Positions 36,900 to 49,095 of a DNA stretch of 64,000 nt are shown in pieces; within the stretch, counting starts at the first letter, position 1; every line of letters begins with the position of its first letter. The notes under the pieces are model-generated. The model searched no databases. It had not been told where the DNA came from and saw only the letters and a program-made list of their open reading frames with translations. The stretch comes from Cryptomeria japonica (lineage: Eukaryota > Streptophyta > Pinopsida > Cupressales > Cupressaceae), in contig NC_081412.1 in the NCBI RefSeq assembly GCF_030272615.1, positions 103,528,796-103,592,795 on the forward strand. The letters run 5' to 3'. The translations under genes and the position numbers were made by a program.

Positions 36900-39300
36900 T
36901 TATTTTGATATATATACAAATACATTTATGTATTTTAGAGATGCATATGTGAGCATGATAGCATCGACGCTAGAGGTTGTAAGGCATTGTCCCAGTAGTT
37001 GTACAAACACTTGTGCGATAGGCCCATAATGCATATACTAGCTAAATATGTCAGTCTTTTCCATGTTTGGTAACGGTTTTACGTAAGATCTATTCAATAG
37101 TATTATTAGATGCTTTTTCTTGACTATTAGATTGAGAATAATAATGTGTCGAGAAGTGATGTTGGATATGGAAATTCTTGAGGAACTTATTAACCTCTTT
37201 GTTTTTAAATGGCATACCAATATCAGAGACAAGGGTAGTGGGTAAACCAAAATGAGAGATGATATTATCCATGATAAAGCCACAAATCATATCAGTAGTG
37301 GTTGATCTCAATGGTATAGCTTTGACGCACTTGGTGAAATAATATATAGCACTAAAGATAAATATGTGACCCTTAGATGAAGGGAGAGATATTTTGCCAA
37401 TGATATCCAACCCCCATGTTTCCAAGGGCCATGGAGAAACTTGACTTTGAAGATCTTGTGTGGGGGATCAAATCAAATTATTGTGTTGTTGACATTGGGG
37501 GCATTTCTTGACAAAGGCAAAGGAATCTTGTTCCATTGTTTGCCAATAATACCCCATGTGAATTAGCTTGTGGTTGAATATTTTCCCCCAAAATGCCCTC
37601 CTTCGGAGCCTGAATGGGCCTCCTGGAGGGAAAGTTGTATTTTAGCTTTCGTTAGACAACGTAAAAGGAGACCATTATAGGATCTTCGATAAAGAACAAT
37701 AGATAAAAGAATATAGCGGGTGACCAACTTCTGAACTTGCACACATGAGCTCTTGTTGGCACCATCGAGAAAGATTCCAATTTTTTAGGTAATTATAGAT
37801 ATGTGAAAACAATTCTTTTAAATTGATATGAGCACACATGTAATTATTGAGTTGGGTTTGATCAGTTATGGCCGAAGAGAAGAGGACTTGTACTATGAAA
37901 CAATACTCATCCTGATTAAAGTCCAGGCCTACAAGGGAAGCAACACTTGCCATTGCATCTACATGATAGTTTTCTCTCTATTAGATAATGTCGGTCGTGT
38001 AAATAGTGAAATACTTTAGTATGGTTGTCACCAAATCCTTATACTACGACAATTTAAACTATTTAACATGATAAGTACCTATAACCTGATTCACAATAAG
38101 ATTGAGATCTCCATGGATGCAGATGTTTTTTACACCCATGACAATCGCAACACATAATCTTGCTATTAGGGCTTCATACTCAATGATGTTATTAGCACAA
38201 AAAAACTATAAACTGAATGAGAAAGGTATTGGTTTTCCTTCAGGTGAGACCAAGACCACACCTACTCTTCAACCAATCTAGCATCTCAATCTGTCAAAAT
38301 ACATGTCCCATATAGATTCATGATTGGTGACCAACACATCCTCATTAGGGAAAAGATCCAAGGTAGGAAAAGATTTTTCTGATGGGGCATCGACCAACTA
38401 ATCAGTGAAGACCTACCCTTTGATTGACTTTTGAATAAATGAACTTTAGGTCAAATTCAAAAAGCAACATCACCCATTTGCCAACCTTCCTAAAAGATCT
38501 AATTTGGAAAAGAGATGCTTAAGGATATCATTTTTATCTATAACTCATATTTTTGCATGGAGGATGTAATGTCTTAACTTATACGTTGCAAAGATGAGAG
38601 ATAGACAATGCTTTTCCACAACCAAATATCGTGTCTCATACTCTATCAAAGTGAAACTAATGTAATAGACTTCTCTCTCTCGGTCTTCACCATCACACTG
38701 GGCTAACAAGGCTGCTAGAGCATGAGATAGGGCAAAGATGTACAGAAAGAAAGGCCTATTAGACATAGCCAGTATTAGAATGGGAGGATTAGCCAAGTAA
38801 TTCTTAATAGAATTGAAATCCTCCTAACACTCCTCGTTCCATTTCAAATGAACATCTTTCTTTAATAGCTGTGTGAAAGGAAGGGTACGATCAGCCAATT
38901 GTGTCACAAACCTGCGAATGACTTGAATCTTACCTTGCAAACTAAGAAGCTGGGAAATGTTTCTAGGTGGAGGCATGTTCACAATTGCATTGATTTTATC
39001 GATGTCTATCTTGATTCCTTGATAAGAGAAAATGAACCCCAAAATTTTCCCAATGTCCAGACCGAAAATGCATTTAAGGGGATTCAGTCTCATCTTGTAT
39101 AGTCAAATCCTTTCGAAGACCAATCGAATATTTTTAATATGCATCTAGTGAGCAATAGACTTTACCAAAATATCATCAACATAATCTTCCAAAATCTAAT
39201 GGATGAAATCATGAAATATCAAGGTCGTGGCTCATTGATAGGTTGCTCTTGTGGTTTTCAACCCAAACGACATGACAACATTCTAGGTGGATAATTGAAG
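36900..39300 (-). pseudogene. Gypsy pol remnant: RT, RNase H, integrase
   Basis: A single minus-strand frame runs from about 39300 to 37090 with stops but no clear frameshift. In order: FGLKTTRATYQ and EDYVDDILVKS (RT catalytic core, about 39160-39290), MRLNPLKCIFGLDIGKILGF and PPPRNISQLLSLQGK (RT thumb and connection, 38824-39093), then an RNase H segment (ALSHALAALLAQ, EVYYISFTL, EKHCLSLIFATYKLRHY; 38545-38796). A poorly conserved linker follows (37675-37953). The integrase core is WGLDIIGKI, SSKGHIFI, YFTKCVKAIPLRS, HFGLPTTLVSDIG and FSTHYYSQSN (37090-37425), with an AYALWAYRTSV-like trace to about 36960. gag, protease and the 5' LTR are missing, so the element is truncated at about 39300. 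Confidence 0.8.
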
Positions 39301-39581
39301 GATGAGATAAAAAACCCATGATACCTCCTCAAATGAAATAATCAAACCCCAATAATCTCAAAATATGTAAAGCACATCAAATACATTTCTCTCCAACAAA
39401 CAAATACATCTTAAGTGCTAAAACATCCAAGTAGTTATCCAAATAGTGAAAACATAGAAAATATGACTAAAATGTGCATGGGAGAAAGTCTAGAAAAATA
39501 GACTAGAGATCTAGATAAGGGACTCTAAGAGATTTTTGATGATATCTAGTTTTCAAAAAAGAAAAGCCTTGAGTCTGAGTT

Positions 39582-40709
39582 TGTTTGCAAGAGACACTGT
39601 TCTGGTGAAGATTGGTGTATGCTAGTTATTTAGGGGTTGTCATTGATGGCAACTCAATTTGCAGATCACATACAATGTACATAGAATTGGTTTACTGGAA
39701 GTCATATTCATCATAAGGCATAAGTCTGGAAGGTGGAACACAGTAACTGGTAGAGCATGAGATCATGGTGCACATCTTGATTTCGGTGATGTATTTTGGG
39801 TTGTGGTGATCAAGACAATTGGTTCAAGGTTTGAGATAGATTACTTCATGATCCTAATATTCAATTTTGAATTGTGTGCAAGTTTAGAGCTTTGGTGTCT
39901 GGTAATTCAGTTAGGGTAGAGCTATTTTGGAGTAACTTGTGTTGCAGATTTGTTGGGATGATTTTGGTGATGAGTTTCGCATTTGACATGATTGGGTTGA
40001 CTTATGGGAAGCATTTTATCATCTTGTTTTGGTCCGCATTTGGATTTGTGATCGGATTGAGCCGACTTGGTGTTACACATTTCATGTTGCGTGTTATGCG
40101 GTTTTTGGAAGCCGACATGGATGTTGATATTTTTGTTGATGCAGATATATAAGATTGACTTAGTTAATTATTTTGGTGTGTGTGATGAGTGAAGGAAGTC
40201 CATGTGAGTGAATCTATAAGGTTGGTGAATATTTTGTTGCTCTGGTATGTGATAGAGCAGTGTTATAGAGCAAAATGATAGATCAGTTGCAAGAGACAAT
40301 CATAGCCTAACCGAAACTGTATTTTGGCATAGTTAGATGCTATACTTCAATTTAGTTATCATTGTAATCATTTTTCAATATCCCGAAGGTAGTGAGCCTT
40401 CCTCCGGGTTGTAGCCCTTTTGTAATTAGGCAATGAGCTCTAGACAGTGTTCCTGAATGTAAGAGCAATTCACCTTTTATAATATTATTCTACTACTGGC
40501 CATAGTATAATAATATTGTTGGTACTCAATCTCACTATGGGTTTCCACGTAAAAAATCTTAATGTTATGATTGTGTGGTTGTTTACTTTATGTTTCTGCA
40601 CTTTGATTACTTTCTCATGCATCCGGTGGTTTAAGAATCAACTTGATAATTTTTCTAATTATAAAACACTGATTCAACCCCCCACTCTTAGTCTTCATTG
40701 ATTCCAACA
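39582..40709 (+). repeat. Probable solo LTR, copia type (about 1128 bp)
   Basis: Ends CATTGATTCCAACA after a CAACCCCCCACTCTTAG tract and a GGGTTTCCACGTAA block, like the other copia LTRs here. The proposed start is TGTTTGCAAGAG at 39582, chosen because GAGTT (39577-39581) then matches AAGTT (40710-40714) apart from one transition. The frames at 39874-40152 and 40516-40701 are LTR sequence. Confidence 0.5.
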
Positions 40710-40750
40710 AAGTTTTGATAGCTTTGATGCCATGTTGGAGCATAGATTTC

Positions 40751-40762
40751 ACTTTGATACCA
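40751..40762 (-). promoter_or_regulatory. Degenerate copia PBS
   Basis: The minus strand reads TGGTATCAAAGT, 10 of 12 matches to the initiator-Met PBS. It is followed on the plus strand by TGTTGAATTTAAG, the likely end of an adjoining minus-strand LTR starting at 40763. The far end of that LTR is not clear. Confidence 0.45.
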
Positions 40763-41370
40763 TGTTGAATTTAAGATTAATGATACAACCATGAGAGCCT
40801 AAAATCATATGAAAGCAAAACATCTCTCACACTAAAGAGATCAAGCAAAGATTGTATTCTTTATAACAAATAGAGAATTTTCTATTATTGGACACACAAT
40901 TGATTGGAAATACAATTACAATAAATAAATGAATCCTAATAAAAGGATGAATGAAACTATAGGTGCAAAGCTCTAATTTTAAAATTAGGAGAACTAAAAA
41001 GTACAAGATACAACCTAAATTAAACTCAACTACAACTAGAGAATCAAATTTTAGATAACAAAAAAGAACCTAAGCTTAACTTAAGTAATAAAGTAATAAA
41101 TAACCTAATTAATAAATAATTAGATAGCTATCCTAACTACACAAACACTTTTATCCTTGACCCTCTAATCCTCCCATCCATTTTGAGAGAACATTCATGT
41201 TATATCTTAACCTATATTTCTTCTCAAGGGGGCATACATAACTCTCATTCATCCAATGACTAGTGCACCATGCCACTAGTCCTTATACCTTCACTACCAA
41301 CTATATTTTTTTCCTCTTTGAAATGGTCTTACTTGTCTAGGTCACAATATCATCTCAAAAAGGTCTAAAA

Positions 41371-42223
41371 TGTAGACACATAAAATTGTCCATACCTAAC
41401 CACATCTTATTTTTGCCTATCCTGAGCCATTAATTAAATTATTTTATTTTATTTTATTTTATTAATTAGTTTATCCATCCTTTATCCTATCCTATCCTAA
41501 CCATCAGTTGAATAAATATTTATTATTTATTTAGTTAATTCCATCCTTTACCCTATTCTATCCTAACCTTTTTAAAATAAATATTATTACTTTTTAAATT
41601 ATTTTTTCTCACCACTTGATCTTATTAATTAATCTCCCATTCAACTTTATCCTTATCCACTCAATTCTAGCCCTTAAACTTGTTCACATGGATCGTAATC
41701 TAAATTTTTTGTCATGTGACAAGTGTCTCCTTCACATGTCTAACTAATGTTTGTCTAGATTCATTGAATCTAGACACTTCGTAAAAGTCAAAATAAAATT
41801 TCATCTTATCCATTCATTCCATATCATGCCTCTTAATACTAGTTGTTCCTATAAATATGTTGCATTAAACTTATCTCAATCCCTAGATCATAGCTTTCAT
41901 GTGACACATGTCACATGAAGCATAACCCTAATCCTCATTCAATCCTAGGCATTCATCATCAATCTATCATACTTGATTTTGTCTAATGAGAAATCTATAA
42001 AATAGAAGATTCTCACCTCATTTTTAGATCTTTCTATATAATACTATTATGTTGTCTATTTTATCACTTAATCATGTCGATCATATCACTATGTTAATAG
42101 ATTTATGAGTGACCGCATCAAATCTATCAACATGTCAACATAATTGATCTCTCTAAGCTTTGCATGTATTTGGTTTGAATAGGCTAGTTTATATGCATAT
42201 TTTAAACATGTCATTTGCATGCA
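41371..42223 (+). repeat. Probable solo LTR, gypsy type (853 bp)
   Basis: Starts TGTAGACACATAAAATTGTCC, nearly the same as the LTR start at 52615, and shares that LTR's TTAATTAAAT-rich first half and TATA-like CCTATAAATATG (about 41850). The proposed end is ATTTGCATGCA at 42223, because TAAAA then flanks both sides (41366-41370 and 42224-42228). Such an AT-rich 5-mer is weak evidence on its own. Confidence 0.5.
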
Positions 42224-42228
42224 TAAAA

Positions 42229-42873
42229 TGAATTAGAAGATTTTTTTCAAAATTCCCTTTTTAACTTTGAAAATAGAATATTTAGCTTTGCGAGGTTGAC
42301 AAATTTTTATTTAGGTAAAATTTATCTTTATGATAAATGAGGGCTTTTTCCTGAAATAATATTTTTTTGTCATCTTAATAAGCAAGAGCTTATCTTTATA
42401 AAGTTTATAATAAATAATTTTTATTCAATAATAATTTAGCTTCTTTGGAAATGTAATTCTTTCGTCACTCAAATTCAATATTTTATCCACCTGTGTACTA
42501 CTACTAATATTTAATAGTTCATACAAATAATGAATACAAATTCATAGTAAAAATGACTATTATATATGAATAACTAATAAATTGTTTACTATTAAAATGA
42601 CTATTATATAAGAATAACAAATGCATTTTTTACTTTCATCCATGAGACATGAGTGTTAAGTCATTTAGCTTTTGTTTATAATTATTTTTAGTAGATATTT
42701 ATACTTAATTTATTAAACATAAATATCTTGAGCACTTATGTAATATTTGATGTGTGTTAAATTCATATGAACTAATATGATAACTTATGGAAAACTAAAT
42801 TCATATAAAAATAATCTGCTTGGAAATGTAGATTACATCTTTTATACAATCAATACCAATCTAATAGCATATA
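42229..42873. other. AT-rich stretch, no gene seen
   Basis: No motif-bearing frame; left flank of the LINE that starts at 42889. Confidence 0.5.
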
Positions 42874-42888
42874 TTGAAATTTTCATAG

Positions 42889-43058
42889 TTTTTGATTAAT
42901 GAAAAAGCAGGTTTTGAAGGGGCCCCAAAACCCTATACAAGCAAGATTAAGACAGCAAAGCCACGAGAAACAGAGAGAAACAGCACAAAAGGAAAAAACC
43001 AACGGAAAATCGAGAAGAACCCACAAAAGCCCCTAAAAGCTAGCAGACCGTCTAGGAA
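42889..43058 (-). other. LINE 3' UTR
   Basis: On the minus strand this is T/G-rich and ends GGGCCCCTTCAAAACC then TTAATCAAAAACTATG. The CAAAAC...TTAATCAAAAA ending resembles LINE 3' ends. The poly(A) is very short or eroded. Confidence 0.5.
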
Positions 43059-44780
43059 TCAGATTTTATCTAGGGCTTTAGCCAGGGTGCTGCTAATTTC
43101 TTGCACCTCTTTGATGTTGTCTTTGAGGTTGGGAGGGTCCTTGGCCATAGCAGCCACAACTTTCTTGATACTGGCCCTGGTTCTCTTAGCAATTCCACCC
43201 ACTGGGGTAGCATCACCACCACTTCCAGTCTGGATGGTCTCCTCCTCCAGGTCAAGGTCCACAACCGGTTTAGGAGTATGGTCAAAGACCTTGGCAATGT
43301 CTTCCAGGTTTTTGGTGACAACAGAGAGGATACTTGGGATAATTCCCATCAGATTTTTCATTGCTTCTTTTCCCTCTTCTAGCAATTTTACCTTATTCTC
43401 CATTTCCTACTTCCAGTTAGTATGCTCTCTATTTTCATCCTCCCTCTTTTTATCCAAATTTATCCCTTATTTCTCCAAGTTTTTTAGGGTTTCATAAGTT
43501 CGTCTATCAAAATTCATTCTGGCCTCCAAGAGCTTCTTGAGATTATCCAAGATAAGACCCTCACCAGCACTATCCTTAGCCTTGCTATCCCCTTCCTCAG
43601 CCAGGTTCTTCTTGGAGCATTTGTTTGTTTCCTTCTCAGAATTAACTTCGGTTCCTCATTATCCTTGGGAGCCGTCTCCTCCATCAGATGGTTATTGTCC
43701 TTACCAGGGTGATCACTTGGAATAGGGCTATCTTGACCAGGCTTGAAATCTCCACTTTCTTCCTCGTTGCCCAGTTCCTCTTCCTTCCAGTTGTCTTCTC
43801 CGTTAGAGTCGTGTATCTCCATACCACTGCTTTCCTTGACACTCAGTTTCCAACCTGGGGGAGCTTTTCCTTTTCTTGCTGGAAGATGCCTTCTCCTTGC
43901 TAGTATCTCCCTCTTCCATCCTCTTTTTACCAGGGGAGGCAGAAATCTGCTTATTTTCATACAGAGTGAGGGTTTTGCAATGCTCATAGATGAGCAGCAG
44001 GAGCCCACAATGGAGAATCGGGCTGGAAGGGTTCGTCATGTGCTTGTTTAGGGACCTAGAGAGGGATCGAAAAAGGTAGTAGGGCAAAGACACTTTTTTG
44101 TCATGTCTGAAATGGTTCAAGAGCATGAAGTGGTAAGTGTGGGCCTTGGAGAAATGGCCTTCAACCGTAATATACTCCATGATTGCATTCAGGACCCAAC
44201 CCCACAACTTCTTGATGTTTGCAGCATTGTAGTAGCCCTCGGTAGCCTTGCGGATTTTGGCCCACTCTTTCTCTTTTCGCGGGAACATGGTAATAGCATT
44301 GTTGGAGACCTTGAGGTCTCAAAAGAAGTTGAGCCCAGAGTGGAGCATACCAGTTATAGTAGAAATAAGCCCAGCATCCAACTTAAATTTAACTCCGTAA
44401 AGTTTAAAAGAGCCATTAGACTAGTTTTCAGAAATCTTGGAAACAGCTAGGTTGACCCTACCTTTGTCATAGTCCTCAAACTTTTCCATGAAGCTAGTGA
44501 GATGGCCCTTCTCCATCTTTGCCTAGAATTTAGGCATTGCTTTCCAGGTCGATGTGTTGTTAGGTTCTTTGTGTCTTAGATCTCCTCCCATTTTCGGATG
44601 TAGGATGTCGACTCTGTTTCTCTGTAAATTTAGAACTTCTTTCCCTTTGCAGCTCAAATTATCGCCCTGAGTAACCTAGAAAGCGTGTGGCAATTTTTTG
44701 GAAATAGTAGGAGGTCTGTCGCAGTGCCAAGTAATGATGGCCTTTCCAACAAGGTGCAAGTGGTGCTTTTTACTTGTCAT
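43059..44780 (-). pseudogene. LINE third ORF (ORF3), unrecognised
   Basis: ATG at 44780 lies inside the last codons of ORF2 (11-nt overlap, different frame). The frame stays open to 43803 with four stops (TAG/TGA), then shifts at about 43840 and back at about 43600, and ends at TGA 43061-43059: roughly 574 codons. The N-terminal part is folded-looking and Trp/Cys-bearing (KAIITWHCDRPPT, KKLWGWVLNAIMEYITVEG, FRHDKKVSLPYYLFRSLSRS, LLLLIYEHCK). Next come a Lys/Ser-rich patch (about 43880-43930) and an acidic linker (NWKEEELGNEEESGDF). The C-terminus looks helical (MENKVKLLEEGKEAMKNLM, NLEDIAKVF) and ends with a basic KRTRASIKKVVAAM segment. The helical part recalls ORF1-type coiled coils, but I cannot assign a family. 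Confidence 0.55.
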
Positions 44781-47700
44781 GATTTAATTGTCCTTCTCTC
44801 CCCATATAATGGTCCTTTCTGGGAATCTCTTTAATGTTTAAATTGAGATCATCCTTGTGCCAAATCATTTGAGCATCAGAATTAACTCCAACATTCGCTA
44901 AACAGTCAACAACACTGTTTTTCTCTCTGTAGGCATGTCGTATAATAATTTCTTTGAAACTGGCCATAATCTCTCTAGCTTTCATGATGATATTCTCAAT
45001 GGACCAAGAAGGCTCCAATTCCCCCTTTAAGCACTTAATAATATTAATTGAATCCCCCCCAAGCCATATTTTATCATAATTGAGATTTTTGACTATAATT
45101 AAAGTATGCAAGGTGGTGGAGGCTTCAACAAAATGGCTAGTTTGACTCCCCAGAGGACTAGCCACCGCCTTAAGGCAACTTCTAGCAAAATTCCTGATTA
45201 TGCCCCCATATCCAGCTTTAGCCAGATTTCCTTTAGGAGCCCCATCAAAGTTGGCCTTAATCCATCCCTGCGGGGGGAAACACCAGACAAGACCTTCTCT
45301 TCCTTTCTCCTTACTAGTAGTGGTGGTGGAAAGGTTCCATTTGTCTTTGAAATCCTCTTTAGCAGCAATTCCCTAATCAGTGCCATAGAGGCATTAAAAA
45401 ATACTCCTATAGATTTTGTCTGCAACCACTTCAGGAATAGCCCTTTTATCTCTGAAAATCCTATTGTTTCGCTCTTTCCAAATATTCCAAATAAAAATTG
45501 GCCGAGTAAGTCTCTAGATCTCCACAATTTTAGGATTAGAGTTAGGACAATGCCATTGAAGCCAAGTGTCACCAAGAGAATTCGGGAAGACCCAGCTCAG
45601 GTTCCACTTGGTCAGGATGATTTTCCAGATGTCATGGCTAAAAGAGCATTGATTGAGAATATGGCAAGCTGTCTCTTCTTCCCTACAACAAAGAGAACAC
45701 ATGTTAGGAAAAATGATGCCTCTTTTATGAAGATTATCCAAGGTTAATATCTTATTTTTGATGAAAATCGAAAAGAAGATGTTGATTTTGGGAATTAAAT
45801 TCTTATTCTAGACTTTAGCCCAGATGGGAGTGGCTTCCTCTGGGACATTATGAATAGCTACAGCAGAGGAAACAGGGAATTTCCCATCCAGAGTTTTCCC
45901 CCATATTAGAATGTCATCTTTGTTGTCTCTAGGGATTTTAGCAGAAAGAGCAATCTGAAGGAACTTGAGATCTGGGCTCTACTGGCTAAAGTCAATCCGG
46001 TCCCCATTTTTCCAGTAATCTCTTACCATTTCACCATGCCTGCATTTGAAGTTGTCTTTCCAATCTTTGATGATAGGGATATCCTCCAGAGGTTTATCCA
46101 GGATCCATCTATCTTCCCAAAATCTAATTTTCCTCCCATCCCCAAGGTTCCAGGTTCTGCCAGCAGTAGCCCAGCCTTTAGCAGATTGTACTGCATTCCA
46201 AATGGCAGATCCATCAATAGAGAAAGAATTGTCAAAGAATTCTTCCTCAGAAGGTTGCATATAGAGGTATTTGTTTTTCCAAATAGAATTCCATTCTCTT
46301 TCCTCCCCTTTGAATCTCCAAATTTGTTTGGCTAATAAAGCTTTATTCATGGAGCTAATGCTCCTTAAGCCTAGCCCACCTAAGGCCTTAGGGGTACAAA
46401 TGTTATTCTAGGCTATAAGGGGGATTCTATTTTTAGCTTCCACTCCTAACCAAAGGAAATTTTTTTGGATTCTTTCAATAGCTTCTGCAAACTTTGAGAG
46501 GATTTTGAACAAGCTAAGAGCATACACAAGAAGATTTTGGAGAGTGGCTTTGAGCAGAGTGACTTTACCAGCTTGACTAAGAACAACCCCTTTCCAGCCA
46601 GCGAGTTTCAGGTTGAGTCTATCAATTAACTTATTCCAGAAGGAATCATCAGGCTTGAGACAGAGAGGAAGCCCCAAATAGGTAGAAGGAAACTTAGATA
46701 TGTTACAACCAAGAATCCTGCCAATCCTAATTTGCCTTTGGGCGGGGGTGTTAATGAAAAACAAAGAGCTTTTATCCCAGTTGATTTTTTGACCAGAGGC
46801 CGATTCATAGGTATTCAAAATGATTTTCATGTTTTTGGCTTCCAAGATGGTGGCTTCCCCCATGGTGATAGAATCATCAACAAATTGTTCATGAGAGCAA
46901 ACAACATTGGAAGAAGAGGGTTTTAGACCCTTAAGATTGCCTTCTTCCACATTTTTAAGGATGAATATACCCAGGCATTCAGCAAGAATAGTAAACAAGA
47001 TGGGGGAGATGGGGTCTCCCTGTCTGAGACCTCTGGAGATTTTGAAGAAATTAGATGGGGAGTCATTGACAATAACAGTAGAGGAGGAAGTTCCCATGAG
47101 TTGAGAATAGAGCTAGATAACTTTGTCACCAAAACCAAATGATTCCATAATCCTGAGGAGAAACTGCCAGTTCACTCTATCAAAAGCTTTAGCCATGTCT
47201 AACTTAAGGAAGAATCCCTATTTACTTGCCACTTTTAGGGAGTGGATATTTTCATGAACAGAGATAATGGAGTCCAAAATCTGTCTTCCGAGGACAAAGA
47301 CATTCTGTTGGACAGAGATAATCCTTGGGAGAACATCAAGCAACCTGGAAGTCAAAACCTTGGATAGGATCTTGTAGATAGAGTTGCACAAGCTGATGGG
47401 TCTAAACTTGTTGAGACAATCAGCTCCGAGAATCTTCGGGATAAGGACAATGAAAGTGGCATTCAGTTCCTTAGAAAGTCTTCTAGAGCCAAAGAATTCC
47501 TTAACACCATTGCATTTATCCGCCTCCACAATGTGCCAGAATTTTTGGAAGAAAAACATGGGAAAGTCATCCTGAAAGGAAAACACCACCTTTTTGATTT
47601 CAGGACTAGTGGGAATACGGGATAAGAGACGATTGTTAGCTTTTGATAGGATAGAAGGAATGGCTTGTAAAAGAGTGTTTTGCTTACTGTGGTCTAGGTT

Positions 47701-48930
47701 GTCCACTTCACCCAGCAAGGTACTGAAATGCTCGAGAGCTTCCTTCCTAATGTTGCAATCCTTTGTTAGGACACCTTTATTGCAAGTAAGTCTGGATATT
47801 CTATTGGCTGCCCTGTGCTTAAGGGTGGTTAAGTGAAAGAAGCGAGTGTTTTTATCACCTTCCTTCAGGAACAGAGCTCTAGATCTTTGTCTCTAGAAAG
47901 TCTCTTCATTAGAAATGATGGAGTGGTATTTAGATAACATATCATTTTCAGTCATCCTAAGTTCTTCGGTCAACCCCACCTCTTGGATTTTATCTTGGAC
48001 AAGCTTTAGTTCAACTTTAACCTGAGTTTTGTTCTTGAATATGTCCCCAAAGATCTCTTTGTTCTAGGTTTTAATTTTGGCTTTTATGATGTTGAGCTTT
48101 TTAACAATTCTGAAAAGAGCCTTACCCTCCACTTCAAAGTTCCACCATTTAGTAATGCAGGCTTCCAGAGAAGGATGGGAGAGCCAAGCTTTTTCAAATC
48201 TGAAAGGGAAGTTTCTCTTAGCCGAAAAAGAGTTGGCAGAAAATGAGATAGGGAAATGGTCTGAACCGATTTTAATAACAGAACCAAGGGAACAGCTATA
48301 CTTAGAAAGCCAGTCAGGAGAAATTAAAGATCTCTCAAGCGTGACTTGAATCAAATCAGCTCCAGTTCTTCTATTGGTCCAGGTGTAATTGATGCCCTGG
48401 AGATTAACATCAAAGAGAGCTTGGTCATTAATGAAATCCATAAGGTCTTGTTTTCCATCAAGATGTAAGGGGATTCCTCCCATCTTATCTTTGTCTTTGA
48501 GTGGGGTATTGAAGTCTCCCATGATAATCCAGCTTTGATCAGCAAATTGGAGTCTATCAACCGCAAGGCTTTTCCAGAATTTAGCTCTCCCAGATTTAGA
48601 GTTAGGAGCGTAGACATTAGATAACACCCAAACAAAGTTGTCCTTAATATGCTTGAGTAAAACTGAGTTCCTATTAAAGGCTAAGATGATTTCCTTTCCT
48701 ATTATAGTATTTTTGTTCCAAAAGATCGCAGTTCCTCCAGAGACACCCTCTGAGTTAGTTCCTATGACTCCGTTTTCTTTGAAAATTCTGATCCTTTCAA
48801 CTTTTTCTTTTGACATCTTGGTTTCTTGAACAAGGACCACATCTGGTTTATGATCTCTAATGACGTTTTGTAACACATCCTTCTTATGGGGGTTGTTTAG
48901 CCCTCTGATATTCCAGGATATAATCTTCAT
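44770..48930 (-). pseudogene. LINE ORF2: endonuclease, reverse transcriptase, RNase H
   Basis: 1387 codons in one unbroken phase from ATG 48930 to TAA 44772-44770, with ten premature stops (nine TAG, one TAA) and no frameshift. Endonuclease, about residues 1-240: MKIISWNIRGLN, VLVQETKM, WIIMGDFNTPL, INYTWTNRR and GSDHFPI. RT, about residues 400-800: FRPISLCNSIYKILSKVL, FFLKLDMAKAFDRVNW, GLRQGDPISPILF and the catalytic FVDD (Tyr replaced by Phe). Then GLGLRSISSMNKALLAKQIW and a Cys/His region (CSLCCREEETACHILNQC, about 45680). C-terminal RNase H: ANFDGAPKGN, VEAS, LGGDS and YREKNSVVDCLAN, giving the D-E-D-D set. It nicks target DNA and copies the element RNA in place. Confidence 0.9.
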
Positions 48931-49095
48931 ATTTTAACTGGGGATAGGGCTGACTTGATGGAACACTGAGTTCCATTAGCACGGTTCTTCCAACTTTCCT
49001 GTTCCCTTTGATGTTTTAACAATGGCCTTCCCTAGTTTTTATTTTGGCTTCCAACATATGCCTTTTTCTTAATCTTGCTTCTAGTTAAGATTGTG
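48927..49095 (-). pseudogene. Tail of LINE ORF1
   Basis: In the frame ending at the TGA 48929-48927, the minus strand reads LTRSKIKKKAYVGSQNKN, a stop (TAG), then GRPLLKHQREQESWKNRANG and QCSIKSALSPVKI. It is rich in Lys, Arg and Gln, as expected for the basic end of an RNA-binding ORF1. Its TGA overlaps the ORF2 ATG as ATGA. Because the element is truncated here, only ~55 codons remain and the identification is an inference. Confidence 0.4.

Noticed and set aside
42892-43497. 201-codon plus-strand open frame
   Set aside because: Antisense to ORF3 and the 3' UTR of the LINE; the minus strand has the coherent protein features.
45198-45575. 125-codon minus-strand frame in another phase
   Set aside because: It overlaps the RNase H region out of phase; the RNase H motifs lie in the ORF2 phase.
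45106-45747. 213-codon plus-strand open frame
   Set aside because: Antisense to the zinc-finger/RNase H part of LINE ORF2, whose motifs are clear on the minus strand.
42889-49095. Two LINE copies inserted end to end, giving a false ORF2-ORF3 order
   Set aside because: There is no 3' UTR, poly(A) or 5' leader between the ORFs, which overlap by 11 nt. This is kept as the main alternative to test.
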